A program made the position numbers and the translations under genes. The notes beneath the pieces are model-generated. The model worked only from the letters and a program-made list of their open reading frames with translations. It did not search any database and was not told the DNA's origin. This document shows, in pieces, positions 50,646-60,344 of a DNA stretch of 64,000 nt. Positions within the stretch are counted from its first letter, which is position 1. The number at the start of each line of letters is the position of its first letter. The DNA is from Stenotrophomonas_A sp035629025 (GTDB taxonomy: Bacteria; Pseudomonadota; Gammaproteobacteria; Xanthomonadales; Xanthomonadaceae): the NCBI GenBank assembly GCA_035629025.1, contig DASPIU010000051.1, positions 1-64,000 on the forward strand, written 5' to 3'.

Positions 50646-51716
50646 ATGAAGCCAAATCCCCTGCTCCGATCCTGCGCCCTGCTGTTGCTGCTGGCCTGCG
50701 GCCGCGCTGGCGCCGCTGAAATCTGCGACCTGCCGCCGCGCTTTGGCCTCAGTGCCGCGGCCATCGCCATCACCCGCACCGCCTGCAATGAGCATCGTGC
50801 CTGGCACCAGCCTTTCATCGATACCCAGGGCCGCATTGCCAGCCTGAGCCTGACCGAAGCCGAACGCGGCGCGCTGGACTATGAAGGCCCGCCGGCCTGG
50901 TCGCGCGTGGCCGCGTACTGGCGCGAGAGCGGGCTGCTCGATTCGCTGGGAGATCGCCCCGGCGCGCGCAGTTGCATGGCGCCGGACGGTTCGCGCTGGA
51001 GCGAGGTCGACTGCCGCGCGTTCCTGATCGACACCCCGTGGTCGGCGGCCTTCGTGTCCTGGGTGATGACCCGCGCCGGCGTCGCCGGTTTTCCCTCGTC
51101 GGCCCGCCATCTGGACTACATCCGCGCCGCCTTCCGTGCCCAGGATGGCGCTCCTTACGTTTTCAGCGACCCGGAAAACTCCAAGCCCGAGCCCGGCGAC
51201 CTGCTGTGCATGTTGCGCGGCCGCGACGATGTCATCGGCTACGCCGGCCTCAGCGCCGCGTTGTCGAGTACCGGCGCCGTCGGCTGGCCTTCGCATTGCG
51301 ACATCGTCATCGCCGCCAACGTCGGCGGCGACCGCACCCTGTACCTGATCGGCGGCAATGTCTTCAACACGGTGATGATGCGCAAGCTGCCACTGGACCG
51401 CAGCGGTCGCCTGGTCCTGCCCAAGCCCCTGGCCACCGGCAACGGCAGCGAAGATGGCACCGGCATCGCCGTGGACTGCTCCCCGGCCCGCGAAAGCCAA
51501 TGCGACCTCAACCGCCGCGACTGGGCTGCGTTGTTGAAGCTGCGACCGGGGGCACTACTGGTGGTGCCGCCACCGCGCGCGCTGCCGACGATTACACCCA
51601 GCCCGACGACCACGCCCATGCCGCCTGGGTTTCCGCGCGTGGTGCCGCCGCGCCCGGTGCAGCAGCCACAGCCGGTGCCGGTGCCGGTGCGGCCGACAAA
51701 CGGCCAGGACCCCTGA
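50646..51716 (+). CDS. DUF2272-type exported protein
   Basis: 356 residues. Signal peptide (LLRSCALLLLLACGRAGAA), then a domain with PWSAAFVSWVMTRAGVAGFP, RHLDYIRAAF, EPGDLLCMLRGRDD and SHCDIVIAAN, the DUF2272 pattern, which looks like a papain/NlpC-type fold with Ser where the nucleophile Cys is usual. A Pro-rich C-terminal tail (PPPRALPTITPSPTTTP onward) suggests a wall- or envelope-spanning linker. Function unknown. It follows nadC by 45 bases and ends before a bidirectional terminator. Confidence 0.8.
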   Translation: MKPNPLLRSCALLLLLACGRAGAAEICDLPPRFGLSAAAIAITRTACNEHRAWHQPFIDTQGRIASLSLTEAERGALDYEGPPAWSRVAAYWRESGLLDSLGDRPGARSCMAPDGSRWSEVDCRAFLIDTPWSAAFVSWVMTRAGVAGFPSSARHLDYIRAAFRAQDGAPYVFSDPENSKPEPGDLLCMLRGRDDVIGYAGLSAALSSTGAVGWPSHCDIVIAANVGGDRTLYLIGGNVFNTVMMRKLPLDRSGRLVLPKPLATGNGSEDGTGIAVDCSPARESQCDLNRRDWAALLKLRPGALLVVPPPRALPTITPSPTTTPMPPGFPRVVPPRPVQQPQPVPVPVRPTNGQDP

Positions 51717-51724
51717 TACCGCAC

Positions 51725-51752
51725 GGTCGCGGCTGAAGCCGCTCCTACAACG
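51725..51752. repeat. Intergenic repeat, half copy (GGTCGCGGCTGAAGCCGCTCCTACAACG)
   Basis: Single arm of the family seen at 4263, 47581 and 55462, itself palindromic (GCGGCTGAAGCCGC), placed just before a terminator. Confidence 0.75.
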
Positions 51753-51763
51753 ACCCCACAAAG

Positions 51764-51789
51764 AAAAAGCGGGCCGAAGCCCGCTTTTT
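51764..51789. terminator. Bidirectional terminator between DUF2272 gene and pnp
   Basis: AAAAAGCGGGC-CGAA-GCCCGCTTTTT: a symmetric hairpin with A and T tracts on both sides, between two converging stops. Confidence 0.92.
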
Positions 51790-51814
51790 CACAAGAACAA
51801 GAGATACCGGGCGA

Positions 51815-53917
51815 TTACTCGCCAGCACCCTCTTCCTCAACCGCCTTGATCGACAAGCGGATACGGCCCTGCTTGTCGACTTCCAGCACCTTGACCTTGA
51901 CCACGTCGCCTTCCTTCAGCTTGTCGCTGACCTTCTCCACGCGTTCGCTGGAGATCTGCGACACGTGCACCAGGCCGTCCTTGCCCGGCAGGATGGTCAC
52001 GAACGCACCGAAGTCCATGATCTTGGCAACCTTGCCCTCGTAGATCCGGCCCGGTTCCACGTCCGAGGTGATCTGCTCGATGCGCGCCTTCGCCGCCTGC
52101 GCCGCGATCGCGTTCACCGAAGCGATGACGATCGTGCCGTCGTCCTGGATGTCGATCTGGGTGCCGGTTTCCTTGGTGATCGCCTGGATCGTCGAGCCAC
52201 CCTTGCCGATCACTTCGCGGATCTTGTCCGGGTGGATCTTGATCGTCAGCAGGCGCGGCGCGTAGTCCGACAGCTCCGAACGCGGCGTGGTCAGCGCCTT
52301 CGACATCTCGCCGAGGATGTGCAGACGGCCGGCCTTGGCCTGCTCCAGCGCCTGCTTCATGATCTCTTCGGTGATGCCTTCGATCTTGATGTCCATCTGC
52401 AGCGCCGACACGCCCTCGGCGGTACCGGCCACCTTGAAGTCCATGTCGCCCAGGTGATCTTCATCACCCAGGATGTCCGACAGCACCACGAAGCGGTTGT
52501 CTTCCTTCACCAGGCCCATGGCGATACCGGCCACCGGCGCCTTCACCGGCACGCCCGCGTCCATCAGCGCCAGCGACGAACCACAGACCGAGGCCATCGA
52601 CGAGGAGCCGTTCGACTCGGTGATTTCGGACACCACGCGAATGGTGTACGGGAACTCTTCCATCGTCGGCATCACCGCCAGCACGCCGCGCTTGGCAAGG
52701 CGGCCGTGGCCGATCTCGCGACGCTTCGGCGCGCCGAAGCGGCCGCACTCACCCACCGAGTACGGAGGGAAGTTGTAATGGAACAGGAAGTTTTCCTTGT
52801 ACTCGCCGCCAACCGCATCGATCACCTGGCCGTCGCGGGCGGTGCCCAGCGTGGTCACCACGATCGCCTGCGTCTCACCACGGGTGAACAGCGCCGAGCC
52901 GTGGGTACGCGGCAGCACGCCAGCCTTCACCGTGATCGGGCGCACCGTGTCCAGCGCGCGGCCGTCGATGCGGATCTTGGTGTCGAGCACCGAGTCACGC
53001 ATGGTGCGGTACTCCAGCTCGCCGAATTCCTTCGACAGCTCGGCCGGGTTCCAGCCTTCGGCGGCCACGCGGCCAGCCAGCGACTCGACCACGTCCTTCT
53101 TGATCGCCGAGATGGCGTCGCGGCGCTGCAGCTTGTCGCGCACCTGGAACGCCTCGACCAGACGGTTGCCCACCGCTTCCTTCAGCGCCGAGATCAGCGC
53201 GTGGTTCTTGGCCGGGGCCACCCAGTCGCTCGGCTTGGTGCCGGCTTCGACGGTCAGCTCGTTGATCGCGTTGATCACCACCTGCATCTGGCGGTGGCCG
53301 AAGGTGACCGCGCCCAGCATCACTTCCTCGGACAGCAGCTCGGCTTCGGACTCGACCATCAGCACGGCGTTGGACGTACCGGCGACGACCAGCTCCAGCT
53401 TCGATTCCTTCAGCTCGCTGGCGGTCGGGTTGAGGATGTACTCGCCGTTCTTGTAGCCGACCTTGGCCGCGCCGATCGGGCCCATGAACGGGGTGCCGGC
53501 CAGGGCCAGCGCCGCCGAGGCGCCGATCAGCGCCGGGATGTCGCCGTCCACTTCCGGGTTCAGCGACATCAGCGTGGCGATGATCTGCACTTCGTTCTTG
53601 TAGTCCTCCGGGAACAGAGGACGGATCGGCCGGTCGATCAGGCGCGAAATCAGCGTTTCCTTTTCGGTCGCGCGGCCTTCGCGCTTGAAGAAGCCACCCG
53701 GGATACGGCCGCCGGCGTAGAACTTCTCCTGGTAATCGACCGTCAGCGGGAAGAAGTCCTGGCCTTCGCGCGCGCTCTTGGCGGCGACGGCGGTGACCAG
53801 CAGTACGGTGTCGTCCATCTTGACGATGACGGCGCCGCCGGCCTGGCGGGCGATCTCGCCCGTTTCAAGCGTGACGGTGTGCTTGCCGTACTGGAAGGTT
53901 TTGGTGATTTTTGCCAC
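51815..53917 (-). CDS. pnp: Polynucleotide phosphorylase
   Basis: 3'-5' phosphorolytic exoribonuclease of the RNA degradosome. 700 residues with two RNase PH domains (FYAGGRIPGGFFKREGR, TLGTARDGQVIDAVGGEYKE, GSSSMASVCGSSLALMDAGV), an all-helical linker, KH (IREVIGKGGSTIQAITKETG) and S1 (YEGKVAKIMDFGAFVTI) domains. It starts with GTG at 53915-53917, preceded by AAGGAAA. Last gene of the rimP-pnp operon, after rpsO and its terminator-like hairpin. Confidence 0.97.
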   Translation of the reverse strand: MAKITKTFQYGKHTVTLETGEIARQAGGAVIVKMDDTVLLVTAVAAKSAREGQDFFPLTVDYQEKFYAGGRIPGGFFKREGRATEKETLISRLIDRPIRPLFPEDYKNEVQIIATLMSLNPEVDGDIPALIGASAALALAGTPFMGPIGAAKVGYKNGEYILNPTASELKESKLELVVAGTSNAVLMVESEAELLSEEVMLGAVTFGHRQMQVVINAINELTVEAGTKPSDWVAPAKNHALISALKEAVGNRLVEAFQVRDKLQRRDAISAIKKDVVESLAGRVAAEGWNPAELSKEFGELEYRTMRDSVLDTKIRIDGRALDTVRPITVKAGVLPRTHGSALFTRGETQAIVVTTLGTARDGQVIDAVGGEYKENFLFHYNFPPYSVGECGRFGAPKRREIGHGRLAKRGVLAVMPTMEEFPYTIRVVSEITESNGSSSMASVCGSSLALMDAGVPVKAPVAGIAMGLVKEDNRFVVLSDILGDEDHLGDMDFKVAGTAEGVSALQMDIKIEGITEEIMKQALEQAKAGRLHILGEMSKALTTPRSELSDYAPRLLTIKIHPDKIREVIGKGGSTIQAITKETGTQIDIQDDGTIVIASVNAIAAQAAKARIEQITSDVEPGRIYEGKVAKIMDFGAFVTILPGKDGLVHVSQISSERVEKVSDKLKEGDVVKVKVLEVDKQGRIRLSIKAVEEEGAGE

Positions 53918-54021
53918 GGGGGTTTCCTTGGGATGAAGCTCTTCGGATGGACCGCCTTCGACCCTTGCCGGAGACGGGTGGCCGTGCGGATCGGCCGGGG
54001 AATCGGTAAGACCAAAACAAA

Positions 54022-54047
54022 GCCGCGGCGCATTGCTGCGCCGCGGC
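54022..54047 (-). terminator. Hairpin between rpsO and pnp
   Basis: An eleven-pair perfect stem GCCGCGGCGCA/TGCGCCGCGGC followed on the minus strand by TTTGTTTT, ten bases after the rpsO stop. In E. coli the equivalent terminator is leaky and an RNase III site lies before pnp; partial read-through is likely here too. Confidence 0.85.
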
Positions 54048-54056
54048 GGAGTTCAA

Positions 54057-54317
54057 TTAACGGCGCAGGCCGAGTTTCTCGATGAGGGACTTGTAGCGCT
54101 CGTTGTCCTTCTTCTTCAGGTAGTCCAGCAGGCTGCGGCGGCGGTTGACCATCTGCAGCAGGCCGCGGCGGCTATGGTGGTCCTTCTTGTGGGTCTTGAA
54201 GTGGCCGGTCAGCTGCTCGATGCGCGCGGTCAGCAGGGCAACCTGCACTTCCGGCGAGCCGGTGTCGGCGGCGCTGCGCTTGTTGTCTTCAATGACCTTC
54301 TGGGTGTCGATCGACAT
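54057..54317 (-). CDS. rpsO: 30S ribosomal protein S15
   Basis: 86 residues, the usual three- to four-helix S15 with GSPEVQVALLTARIEQLTGH, DHHSRRGLL and YLKKKDNERY. It binds 16S rRNA early in 30S assembly and represses its own mRNA in E. coli. It lies between truB and pnp in the classical order. Confidence 0.98.
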   Translation of the reverse strand: MSIDTQKVIEDNKRSAADTGSPEVQVALLTARIEQLTGHFKTHKKDHHSRRGLLQMVNRRRSLLDYLKKKDNERYKSLIEKLGLRR

Positions 54318-54516
54318 GATGTTTTCTCTGTGATGCGGGGTCGGCAGGAACGCGCTGGGCGCACCACCTGACTCGCCGTTTGCTGGAAGGATGCGCGCTT
54401 GGCGCGAGATGCCCGAAAAGGCCGCGGAATTGTACCGGCCGCGGCCGCCGCGAACAAGGTCGCGGGCCGGCCCTGGCTGTCCCAGCTCAGCTCAGGTCAG
54501 GCCAGGTCCGGTCGGG

Positions 54517-55419
54517 TCAGGGGTTGAACAGGCGCTGCGGCGCCAGCAGGCCGTCGTCGTCCACCCGGCCCAGGCCCGAGGGCAGCCCGTCCGGGCCGAA
54601 TACGGCGACCTCGCCGGCCGGGAAGGCCGGGTCGCGCAGGCGCTGGCCCATGCGGAAGCGCCGCGCCGGCTCCTCCTCCAGGTCCACGCGCGGGAAGCCC
54701 GCCAGGCCCGCTGCCAGCGGCAGCAACAGCGATTCGGCCGCCTCGTCCGCGGCAACCCGCGCTTCGAGCGCCTCCAGGGTGAGCATGGCCGGTTCCCGGA
54801 ACGGGTCGACCCACAGGCGCCGCAGTCCGGCGATATGCGCACCGCAGCCCAGCGCCTCGCCAAGGTCGCGGGCCAGGCTGCGGATGTAGGTGCCCGAGCC
54901 GCAGGTCACCCGCAGCCGCAGCCGCGGCGGCGCCAACTCCAGGATCTGGATGTCCTGAACGTGCACCTCGCGCTCCGGCGCCTCGATCGACTCGCCGCGC
55001 CGGGCCTTGGCGTACAAGGGTTCACCGCCCTGCTTGAGCGCCGAATAGATCGGTGCGCGCTGGCGGATGTGGCCAGTCAGCGGCTGCAGGGCGGCGGCAA
55101 TCGCGGCGTGGTCCAGCGCCGGCACCGGGCGCTCGCGCAGCGGCACGCCATCGGCGTCGTTGGTGTCGGTGGTGATGCCGAGCACGATGTCCGCGTCATA
55201 GGCCTTGGCCGAGCCCAGCAGCAGCCCGGCGATCTTGGTCGCCTCGCCAAAGCACAGCGGCAGCAAGCCGGTCGCCAGCGGGTCCAGTGCGCCGGTATGC
55301 CCGCCCTTCTCGGCGCGCAACAGGCGCCGGGCCGCCTGCAGCGCCTGGTTGGAGCTCAGGCCGGCGGGCTTGTCCAGCAGCAGGATGCCGTCGAGGCGAC
55401 GAAAAGGAATTCGGGACAT
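54517..55419 (-). CDS. truB: tRNA pseudouridine(55) synthase
   Basis: Makes pseudouridine 55 in the T loop of tRNAs. 300 residues. The catalytic Asp46 lies in GGHTGALDPLATG; YDADIVLG, RVTCGSGTYIRSLARDLG and GLRRLWVDPF are family motifs; a C-terminal PUA-like segment follows. The rpsO gene lies 199 bases downstream, a gap that may hold its own promoter. Confidence 0.97.
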   Translation of the reverse strand: MSRIPFRRLDGILLLDKPAGLSSNQALQAARRLLRAEKGGHTGALDPLATGLLPLCFGEATKIAGLLLGSAKAYDADIVLGITTDTNDADGVPLRERPVPALDHAAIAAALQPLTGHIRQRAPIYSALKQGGEPLYAKARRGESIEAPEREVHVQDIQILELAPPRLRLRVTCGSGTYIRSLARDLGEALGCGAHIAGLRRLWVDPFREPAMLTLEALEARVAADEAAESLLLPLAAGLAGFPRVDLEEEPARRFRMGQRLRDPAFPAGEVAVFGPDGLPSGLGRVDDDGLLAPQRLFNP

Positions 55420-55461
55420 GGGATGACCACAGGACGCGGTTGTAGCGTATCTGCAGGAACG

Positions 55462-55558
55462 CTGTAGGAGCGGCTGCAGGAGCGGCTTCAGCCGCGACAG
55501 ACAGGCATCACGCGAGCGTTGGTCGCGGCTGAAGCCGCTCCTGCAGCCGGCCCTACAG
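55462..55558. repeat. Intergenic inverted repeat (same family as 4263), compound copy
   Basis: CTGTAGGAGCGGCTGCAGGAGCGGCTTCAGCCGCGAC on the left faces GGTCGCGGCTGAAGCCGCTCCTGCAGCC on the right. The left arm carries a partial tandem duplication (GGAGCGGCT twice). It lies inside the operon between rbfA and truB. Confidence 0.8.
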
Positions 55559-55566
55559 CGCCGCCC

Positions 55567-55941
55567 TCAGGATTCGGCGTCGTCGTCCGGCGTCGCCGGC
55601 GGCAAATCGCGCAGCAGGTTGTCGATGCGTTCGCCGCGATCAACCGAGTCGTCGTAATGGAAATGCAGTTCCGGCACGTGGCGCAGCTTCATCGCGCGCG
55701 CCAGCTGCATGCGCAGCTCGCGCGCCAGCTCTTTGAGCCCCTTCATCGCCTCGACCGCGCGTTCCTGTTGCAGCGCGGTGACGAACACCTTGGCGTGCGC
55801 CAGGTCGCGAGTGACCTCGACATCGGACACGCTGACCGACGGCAGCCCATGCTCGCGCACGGCGACATGCACCAGGGTGCCCAACTCCCGACGGAGCTGG
55901 GCGGAAACGCGATCGGTGCGATGAAAAGATTTGGTTGGCAC
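55567..55941 (-). CDS. rbfA: Ribosome-binding factor A
   Basis: Assembly factor for the 30S subunit, acting on the 16S 5' domain. 124 residues with KH-like fold patterns: RVSAQLRRELGTLV, ARELRMQLARAMKLRHVPEL and FHYDDSVDRGERIDNLL. The start is GTG at 55939-55941. Lies between infB and truB; a repeat-rich gap of 128 bases precedes it. Confidence 0.96.
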   Translation of the reverse strand: MPTKSFHRTDRVSAQLRRELGTLVHVAVREHGLPSVSVSDVEVTRDLAHAKVFVTALQQERAVEAMKGLKELARELRMQLARAMKLRHVPELHFHYDDSVDRGERIDNLLRDLPPATPDDDAES

Positions 55942-55951
55942 GTGGGTCCGT

Positions 55952-56065
55952 AATTCGTGATTGGTGATTCGTGATTCGGAGAGCGTGATTCGTGACTCGG
56001 AAGGCCATCGTGACCGGGACCCGCCTTTCGCTTTTACGAATCACGAATCCCGAATCACGAATCCC
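55952..56065. repeat. GATTCGTGATTCG-type inverted repeat between infB and rbfA
   Basis: Tandem AATTCGTGATTGGTGATTC, GTGATTCGGAGAGCGTGATTC and ACTCGG on one side face ACGAATCACGAATCCC and GAATCACGAATCCC on the other, forming a long imperfect hairpin in the intergenic mRNA. It is distinct from the GGAGCGGCTTCAGCC family. Confidence 0.8.
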
Positions 56066-56069
56066 AGCC

Positions 56070-58733
56070 TCAAAGCGTGCGAGCAACCTCGATGCGCTCG
56101 AAGCACTCGATCTGGTCGCCGACCTTGACGTCGTTGTAGGCCTTCACGCCGATACCGCATTCGGTACCGTTGCGAACCTCGTCGACGTTCTCCTTGAAGC
56201 GGCGCAGCGATTCCAGCTCGCCCTCGAACACCACGGTGTTGTCGCGCAGCACGCGGATCGGCTTGGAGCGCTTGACCACACCCTCGATGACCATGCAGCC
56301 GGCCACCGCGCCGAACTTGGAACTGCGGAACACGTCGCGCACCTGGGCGACACCGATGATCTCTTCGCGGATTTCCACGCCCAGCAGGCCAGAGGCCACC
56401 TGCTTCACCTGGTCGATCACGTCATAGATGATCGAGAAGTAGCGCAGGTCCACGCCGTTGGCTTCGATGATCTTGCGCGCCGAGGCGTCGGCACGCACGT
56501 TGAAGCCGATGACCGTGGCCTTGGAGGCGACCGCCGAGTTGGCGTCCGACTCGGTGATGCCGCCCACGCCGGAGTGGATCACATTGATGCGGATGTCTTC
56601 GTTCGACAGCGCGACCAGGGCCTGGCTCAGCGCCTGCACCGAGCCCTGGACGTCGGCCTTGATCACCAGGTTCAGCACCTGCTGGCCTTCGCCCTTGCCC
56701 ATCTGCGCCAGGATGTCTTCCATGCGGTTGCCCGCCGAAGCGACCAGGCGCGATTCACGGCGCTTGGCTTCGCGCTGCTGCGCGACATCCTTGGCCAGGC
56801 GCTCGTCCTCGACCACGACGAAGTCGTCGCCGGCATCGGGCACGCCCGACAGGCCCAGCACCTGCACCGGGATCGACGGACCGGCCGAATCCGGCTGGCC
56901 GCCCACCTCGTCGAACAGTGCGCGCACGCGCCCGTATTGCACGCCGCAGACCAGATAGTCGCCCTTCTTCAGCTGGCCCTGCTGCACCAGCACCGTGGCC
57001 ACCGGGCCGCGACCCTTGTCCAGCGAGGACTCGATGACCGTACCGCTGGCGCGGCCATCGGGCACGGCACGCAGTTCGAGCACTTCGGCCTGCAGCGAGA
57101 TCGCGTCCAGCAGCGTGTCCACGCCCATGCCGGTCTTGGCCGACACCTCGACGAACTGGGTGTCGCCGCCGAATTCCTCGGCGACCACGTCCTGCGCCAG
57201 CAGCTCGTTCTTCACGCGCAGCGGATCGGCGTCGGACTTGTCCATCTTGTTGACGGCCACGATCAGCGGCACACCGGCAGCCTTGGCGTGCTGCACGGCT
57301 TCCTTGGTCTGCGGCATCACGCCGTCGTCGGCGGCCACGACCAGCACCACGATGTCGGTCAGCTTGGCGCCGCGCGCGCGCATCGAGGTGAAGGCGGCAT
57401 GGCCCGGGGTGTCGAGGAAGCTGATGACGCCCTTCGGGGTTTCGACGTGATAGGCGCCGATGTGCTGGGTGATGCCGCCAGCCTCGCCCGAGGCGATCTT
57501 GGTGCGGCGGATGTAGTCCAGCAGCGACGTCTTGCCGTGATCGACGTGGCCCATGATGGTGACCACCGGCGGACGCGGACGCGACTCGCCCTGCTGTTCC
57601 TCGGCATGCGCCAGCAGCGCGTCCTCGAAGTCGTTGCTGCCCGCGCGCACGGCCTTGTGGCCGAGCTCTTCGGTGATCAGTACCGCGGTGTCATGGTCGA
57701 TGCTCTGGGTGATGGTCGCCATCACGCCCATCTTGAACAGCGCCTTCACCACGTCACCGCCCTTGAGCGCGAGCTTCTGCGCCAGGTCGGCCACGGTGAT
57801 GGTGTCGCCAATGGCGACCTCGCGCACGACCGGTGCGGTCGGGCGCTCGAAGCCATGCGCGCCACCGCCGCCACCGCCACGCTGCATTTCGCCGCCACGA
57901 CGGTTGCCACCCGGACGCGGCTTGCCGCGCACGTTGGAACGACGGGCGCGGTCGGCAGCGGACAGGTGCAACTGGCCGGCGAAACGCTTGGTCGCATCGT
58001 CGTCCTCGACGCCGGCCACCATCGCGTGGGAACCACGGGTCTTGTGACGCGGCGCATTGCGATCATCGGCGCGCGGCGCGGCCGGGCGGGCCGGAGCGGC
58101 CGGGGCCGGGCGCACCGTGCGGGCCGGGGTCGCAGCACGCGTTTCAGCGGCGGCGGCGACCGGCGCAGGCGGTGCGGCGGCGGCTTCGGCGGCCTTGCGT
58201 TCGGCCTCGATGCGGTCGCGCTCGGCCTGCTCTTCCTTGCGTTTGCGGTCCAGCTCGTCGGCACGCGCGCGGTCCACTTCGGCCAGGCGCTGCTGTTCGG
58301 CCAGGTTGCGCTGGCGCGATTCTTCCAGCTTGCGCAGGATCTCGGCGCGCTCGTCGTCCACCGGACCGGCCGGGGTCGCGGCGGCGCGGGGCGCGGCCGG
58401 CGCGTCGGCCTCGGCGGCCTTCACGTAGGTACGCTTCTGCCGCACTTCCACATTCACCGTGGTCTTGCTGCGGCCCGCGCTGACGGTCACTTCCTGCAGC
58501 TTGCGCCGATTGAGCGTGATCTTCTTCGGCGCCTCGCCCACCGACTCGGCCGGCAGTTCGGTCTTGCCATGGGTGCGCCGCAGGAAGCCGAGCAGCTTCA
58601 TCTTCTCGGTGCTGGTCACGACCTGGTCCGGGCCGCTGAACTTCATGCCGGCCGTGGCCAGTTGTTCCAGCAGTTTTTCGACCGGCGTGTTGACCAGTTC
58701 GGCAAGCTTGCGGATGGTGGTTTGCTGCGACAT
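56070..58733 (-). CDS. infB: Translation initiation factor IF-2
   Basis: GTPase that brings initiator tRNA to the 30S subunit. 887 residues. N-terminal IF2_N domain (TTIRKLAELVNTPVEKLLEQ), a long Ala/Arg/Glu-rich linker, a second IF2_N-like module, then the G domain (GHVDHGKTSLLDYIR, DTPGHAAF, NKMDKSDADP) and domains II-IV (GTVIESSLDKGRGPVATVLV). The ATG at 58731-58733 is chosen as the conserved MSQQTTIRKLAE start. Operon position after nusA. Confidence 0.98.
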   Translation of the reverse strand: MSQQTTIRKLAELVNTPVEKLLEQLATAGMKFSGPDQVVTSTEKMKLLGFLRRTHGKTELPAESVGEAPKKITLNRRKLQEVTVSAGRSKTTVNVEVRQKRTYVKAAEADAPAAPRAAATPAGPVDDERAEILRKLEESRQRNLAEQQRLAEVDRARADELDRKRKEEQAERDRIEAERKAAEAAAAPPAPVAAAAETRAATPARTVRPAPAAPARPAAPRADDRNAPRHKTRGSHAMVAGVEDDDATKRFAGQLHLSAADRARRSNVRGKPRPGGNRRGGEMQRGGGGGGAHGFERPTAPVVREVAIGDTITVADLAQKLALKGGDVVKALFKMGVMATITQSIDHDTAVLITEELGHKAVRAGSNDFEDALLAHAEEQQGESRPRPPVVTIMGHVDHGKTSLLDYIRRTKIASGEAGGITQHIGAYHVETPKGVISFLDTPGHAAFTSMRARGAKLTDIVVLVVAADDGVMPQTKEAVQHAKAAGVPLIVAVNKMDKSDADPLRVKNELLAQDVVAEEFGGDTQFVEVSAKTGMGVDTLLDAISLQAEVLELRAVPDGRASGTVIESSLDKGRGPVATVLVQQGQLKKGDYLVCGVQYGRVRALFDEVGGQPDSAGPSIPVQVLGLSGVPDAGDDFVVVEDERLAKDVAQQREAKRRESRLVASAGNRMEDILAQMGKGEGQQVLNLVIKADVQGSVQALSQALVALSNEDIRINVIHSGVGGITESDANSAVASKATVIGFNVRADASARKIIEANGVDLRYFSIIYDVIDQVKQVASGLLGVEIREEIIGVAQVRDVFRSSKFGAVAGCMVIEGVVKRSKPIRVLRDNTVVFEGELESLRRFKENVDEVRNGTECGIGVKAYNDVKVGDQIECFERIEVARTL

Positions 58734-58828
58734 TCGGATCCTATGATCTGGTTGGCGCCCCCTCGCCCAGAGCAAGGGAAGCGCAGATTCTAAGCCCTGA
58801 GCGGCTCAGAGGGGGGGTCATTGCCGGC

Positions 58829-60340
58829 TCATTCGCCGCGCTCCAAGCGGGCGATCTCCTCGGCGCGGGCAGCCAGGATCAGCGCGGCAGCGCGCTCGGC
58901 CGTCATGCCCTCGATGCCGAAATCGACGATCTCATCGGCGGCCAGGTCGGACAGGTCCTCGCTGGTGCGGATGCCGTTGGCGGCCAGGGCGTAGGCGGTG
59001 GCCTCGTCCATGCCGTCCACGGCCAGCAGGTCGTCGGCCGGCTGGTGTTCGTCGAGCACTTCTTCCTCGGCCAGGGCCGCGTTGAGCAGTGCGTCGCGGG
59101 CGCGGGCGCGCAGTTCCTCGACGATGTCCTCGTCAAAGCCCTCCACCGCCAGCAGCTCGCCCACCGGCACGTAGGCGATTTCCTCGACCGTGCTGAAGCC
59201 TTCGGCGACCAGGATGCCGGCGATTTCCTCATCCACTTCCAGCTTGTCCATGAACAGCTGGCGGGCGGCGGCCTGCTCGGCCTCGCTCTTGGCCTGAACC
59301 TGGTCGGCGGTCATCACGTTGAGCTGCCAGCCGGTCAGGCGGCTGGCCAGGCGCACGTTCTGGCCGCCCTTGCCGATGGCCTGGGCAAGGCGATCCTCAG
59401 CCACGGCCAGGTCCATCGAATGCTTCTCTTCATCGACGATGATCGACTGCACCTCGGCCGGCGCCATCGCATTGATGACGAAGTTGGCCGGGTTCTCGTT
59501 CCACAGCACGATGTCCACGCGCTCGCCGTTGAGCTCGTTGGACACCGCCTGCACGCGCGAACCGCGCATGCCGATACAGGCGCCGATCGGATCGGTGCGG
59601 CTGTCGTGGGCGATCACCGCGATCTTGGCGCGGTCGCCCGGATCGCGGGCACAGCCCTTGATCTCGACCAGGCCCTGGCCCACTTCCGGCACTTCGAGCT
59701 TGAACAGCTCGATCATGAATTCAGGAGCGGCGCGGCTGATGAACAGCTGCGGGCCGCGCGGCTCGGAGCGCACCTCGGCCAGGTAGCCGCGCACGCGGTC
59801 GCCGGCGCGCAGCACGTCGCGCGGGATGCCCTTGTCCTTGGGGATGAAGCCTTCGGCATTGCCGCCGAGGTCAACAAAGATGTTGCCGCGCTCGGCGCGC
59901 TTGACCACACCGGTGATCAGCTCGCCCACGCGGTCCTTCCACGCATCGACCACCTGCTGGCGCTCGGCCTCGCGCACGCGCTGCACGATCACCTGCTTGG
60001 CGGCCTGTGCGGCGATGCGGCCGAAGTCCGGGTTCTCGATCTGCTCTTCGATGAAGTCGCCGACCTCCACGCCGTCGGCCTCGTCGACCGCGTCCATCAG
60101 GCGGATCTGGCGGTCCGGCGACTCCATCACCACGTCGTCGGCCACCACTTCCCAGCGGCGGAAGGTCTCGTAGCTGCCATCCTTGTGGTCGATCGACACG
60201 CGGGCCAGCACGTCCTGGTCGGGGTAGCGCTTCTTCGCCGCCGAAGCCAGGGCGGCCTCGATCGCGTCGAAGATCACTTCACGCGGCACGCCCTTCTCGT
60301 TGGCCACCGCGTCCACTACCAGCAAAAGTTCCTTGCTCAT
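58829..60340 (-). CDS. nusA: Transcription termination/antitermination protein NusA
   Basis: RNA polymerase-binding factor in pausing, termination and antitermination. 503 residues: N-terminal domain (ELLLVVDAVANEKGVPREVI), S1 domain, two KH domains (IGACIGMRGSRVQAVSNELN, IGKGGQNVRLASRLTGWQL) and two C-terminal helix-hairpin-helix repeats rich in acidic residues. Follows rimP by four bases. Confidence 0.98.
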   Translation of the reverse strand: MSKELLLVVDAVANEKGVPREVIFDAIEAALASAAKKRYPDQDVLARVSIDHKDGSYETFRRWEVVADDVVMESPDRQIRLMDAVDEADGVEVGDFIEEQIENPDFGRIAAQAAKQVIVQRVREAERQQVVDAWKDRVGELITGVVKRAERGNIFVDLGGNAEGFIPKDKGIPRDVLRAGDRVRGYLAEVRSEPRGPQLFISRAAPEFMIELFKLEVPEVGQGLVEIKGCARDPGDRAKIAVIAHDSRTDPIGACIGMRGSRVQAVSNELNGERVDIVLWNENPANFVINAMAPAEVQSIIVDEEKHSMDLAVAEDRLAQAIGKGGQNVRLASRLTGWQLNVMTADQVQAKSEAEQAAARQLFMDKLEVDEEIAGILVAEGFSTVEEIAYVPVGELLAVEGFDEDIVEELRARARDALLNAALAEEEVLDEHQPADDLLAVDGMDEATAYALAANGIRTSEDLSDLAADEIVDFGIEGMTAERAAALILAARAEEIARLERGE

Positions 60341-60344
60341 TTGG

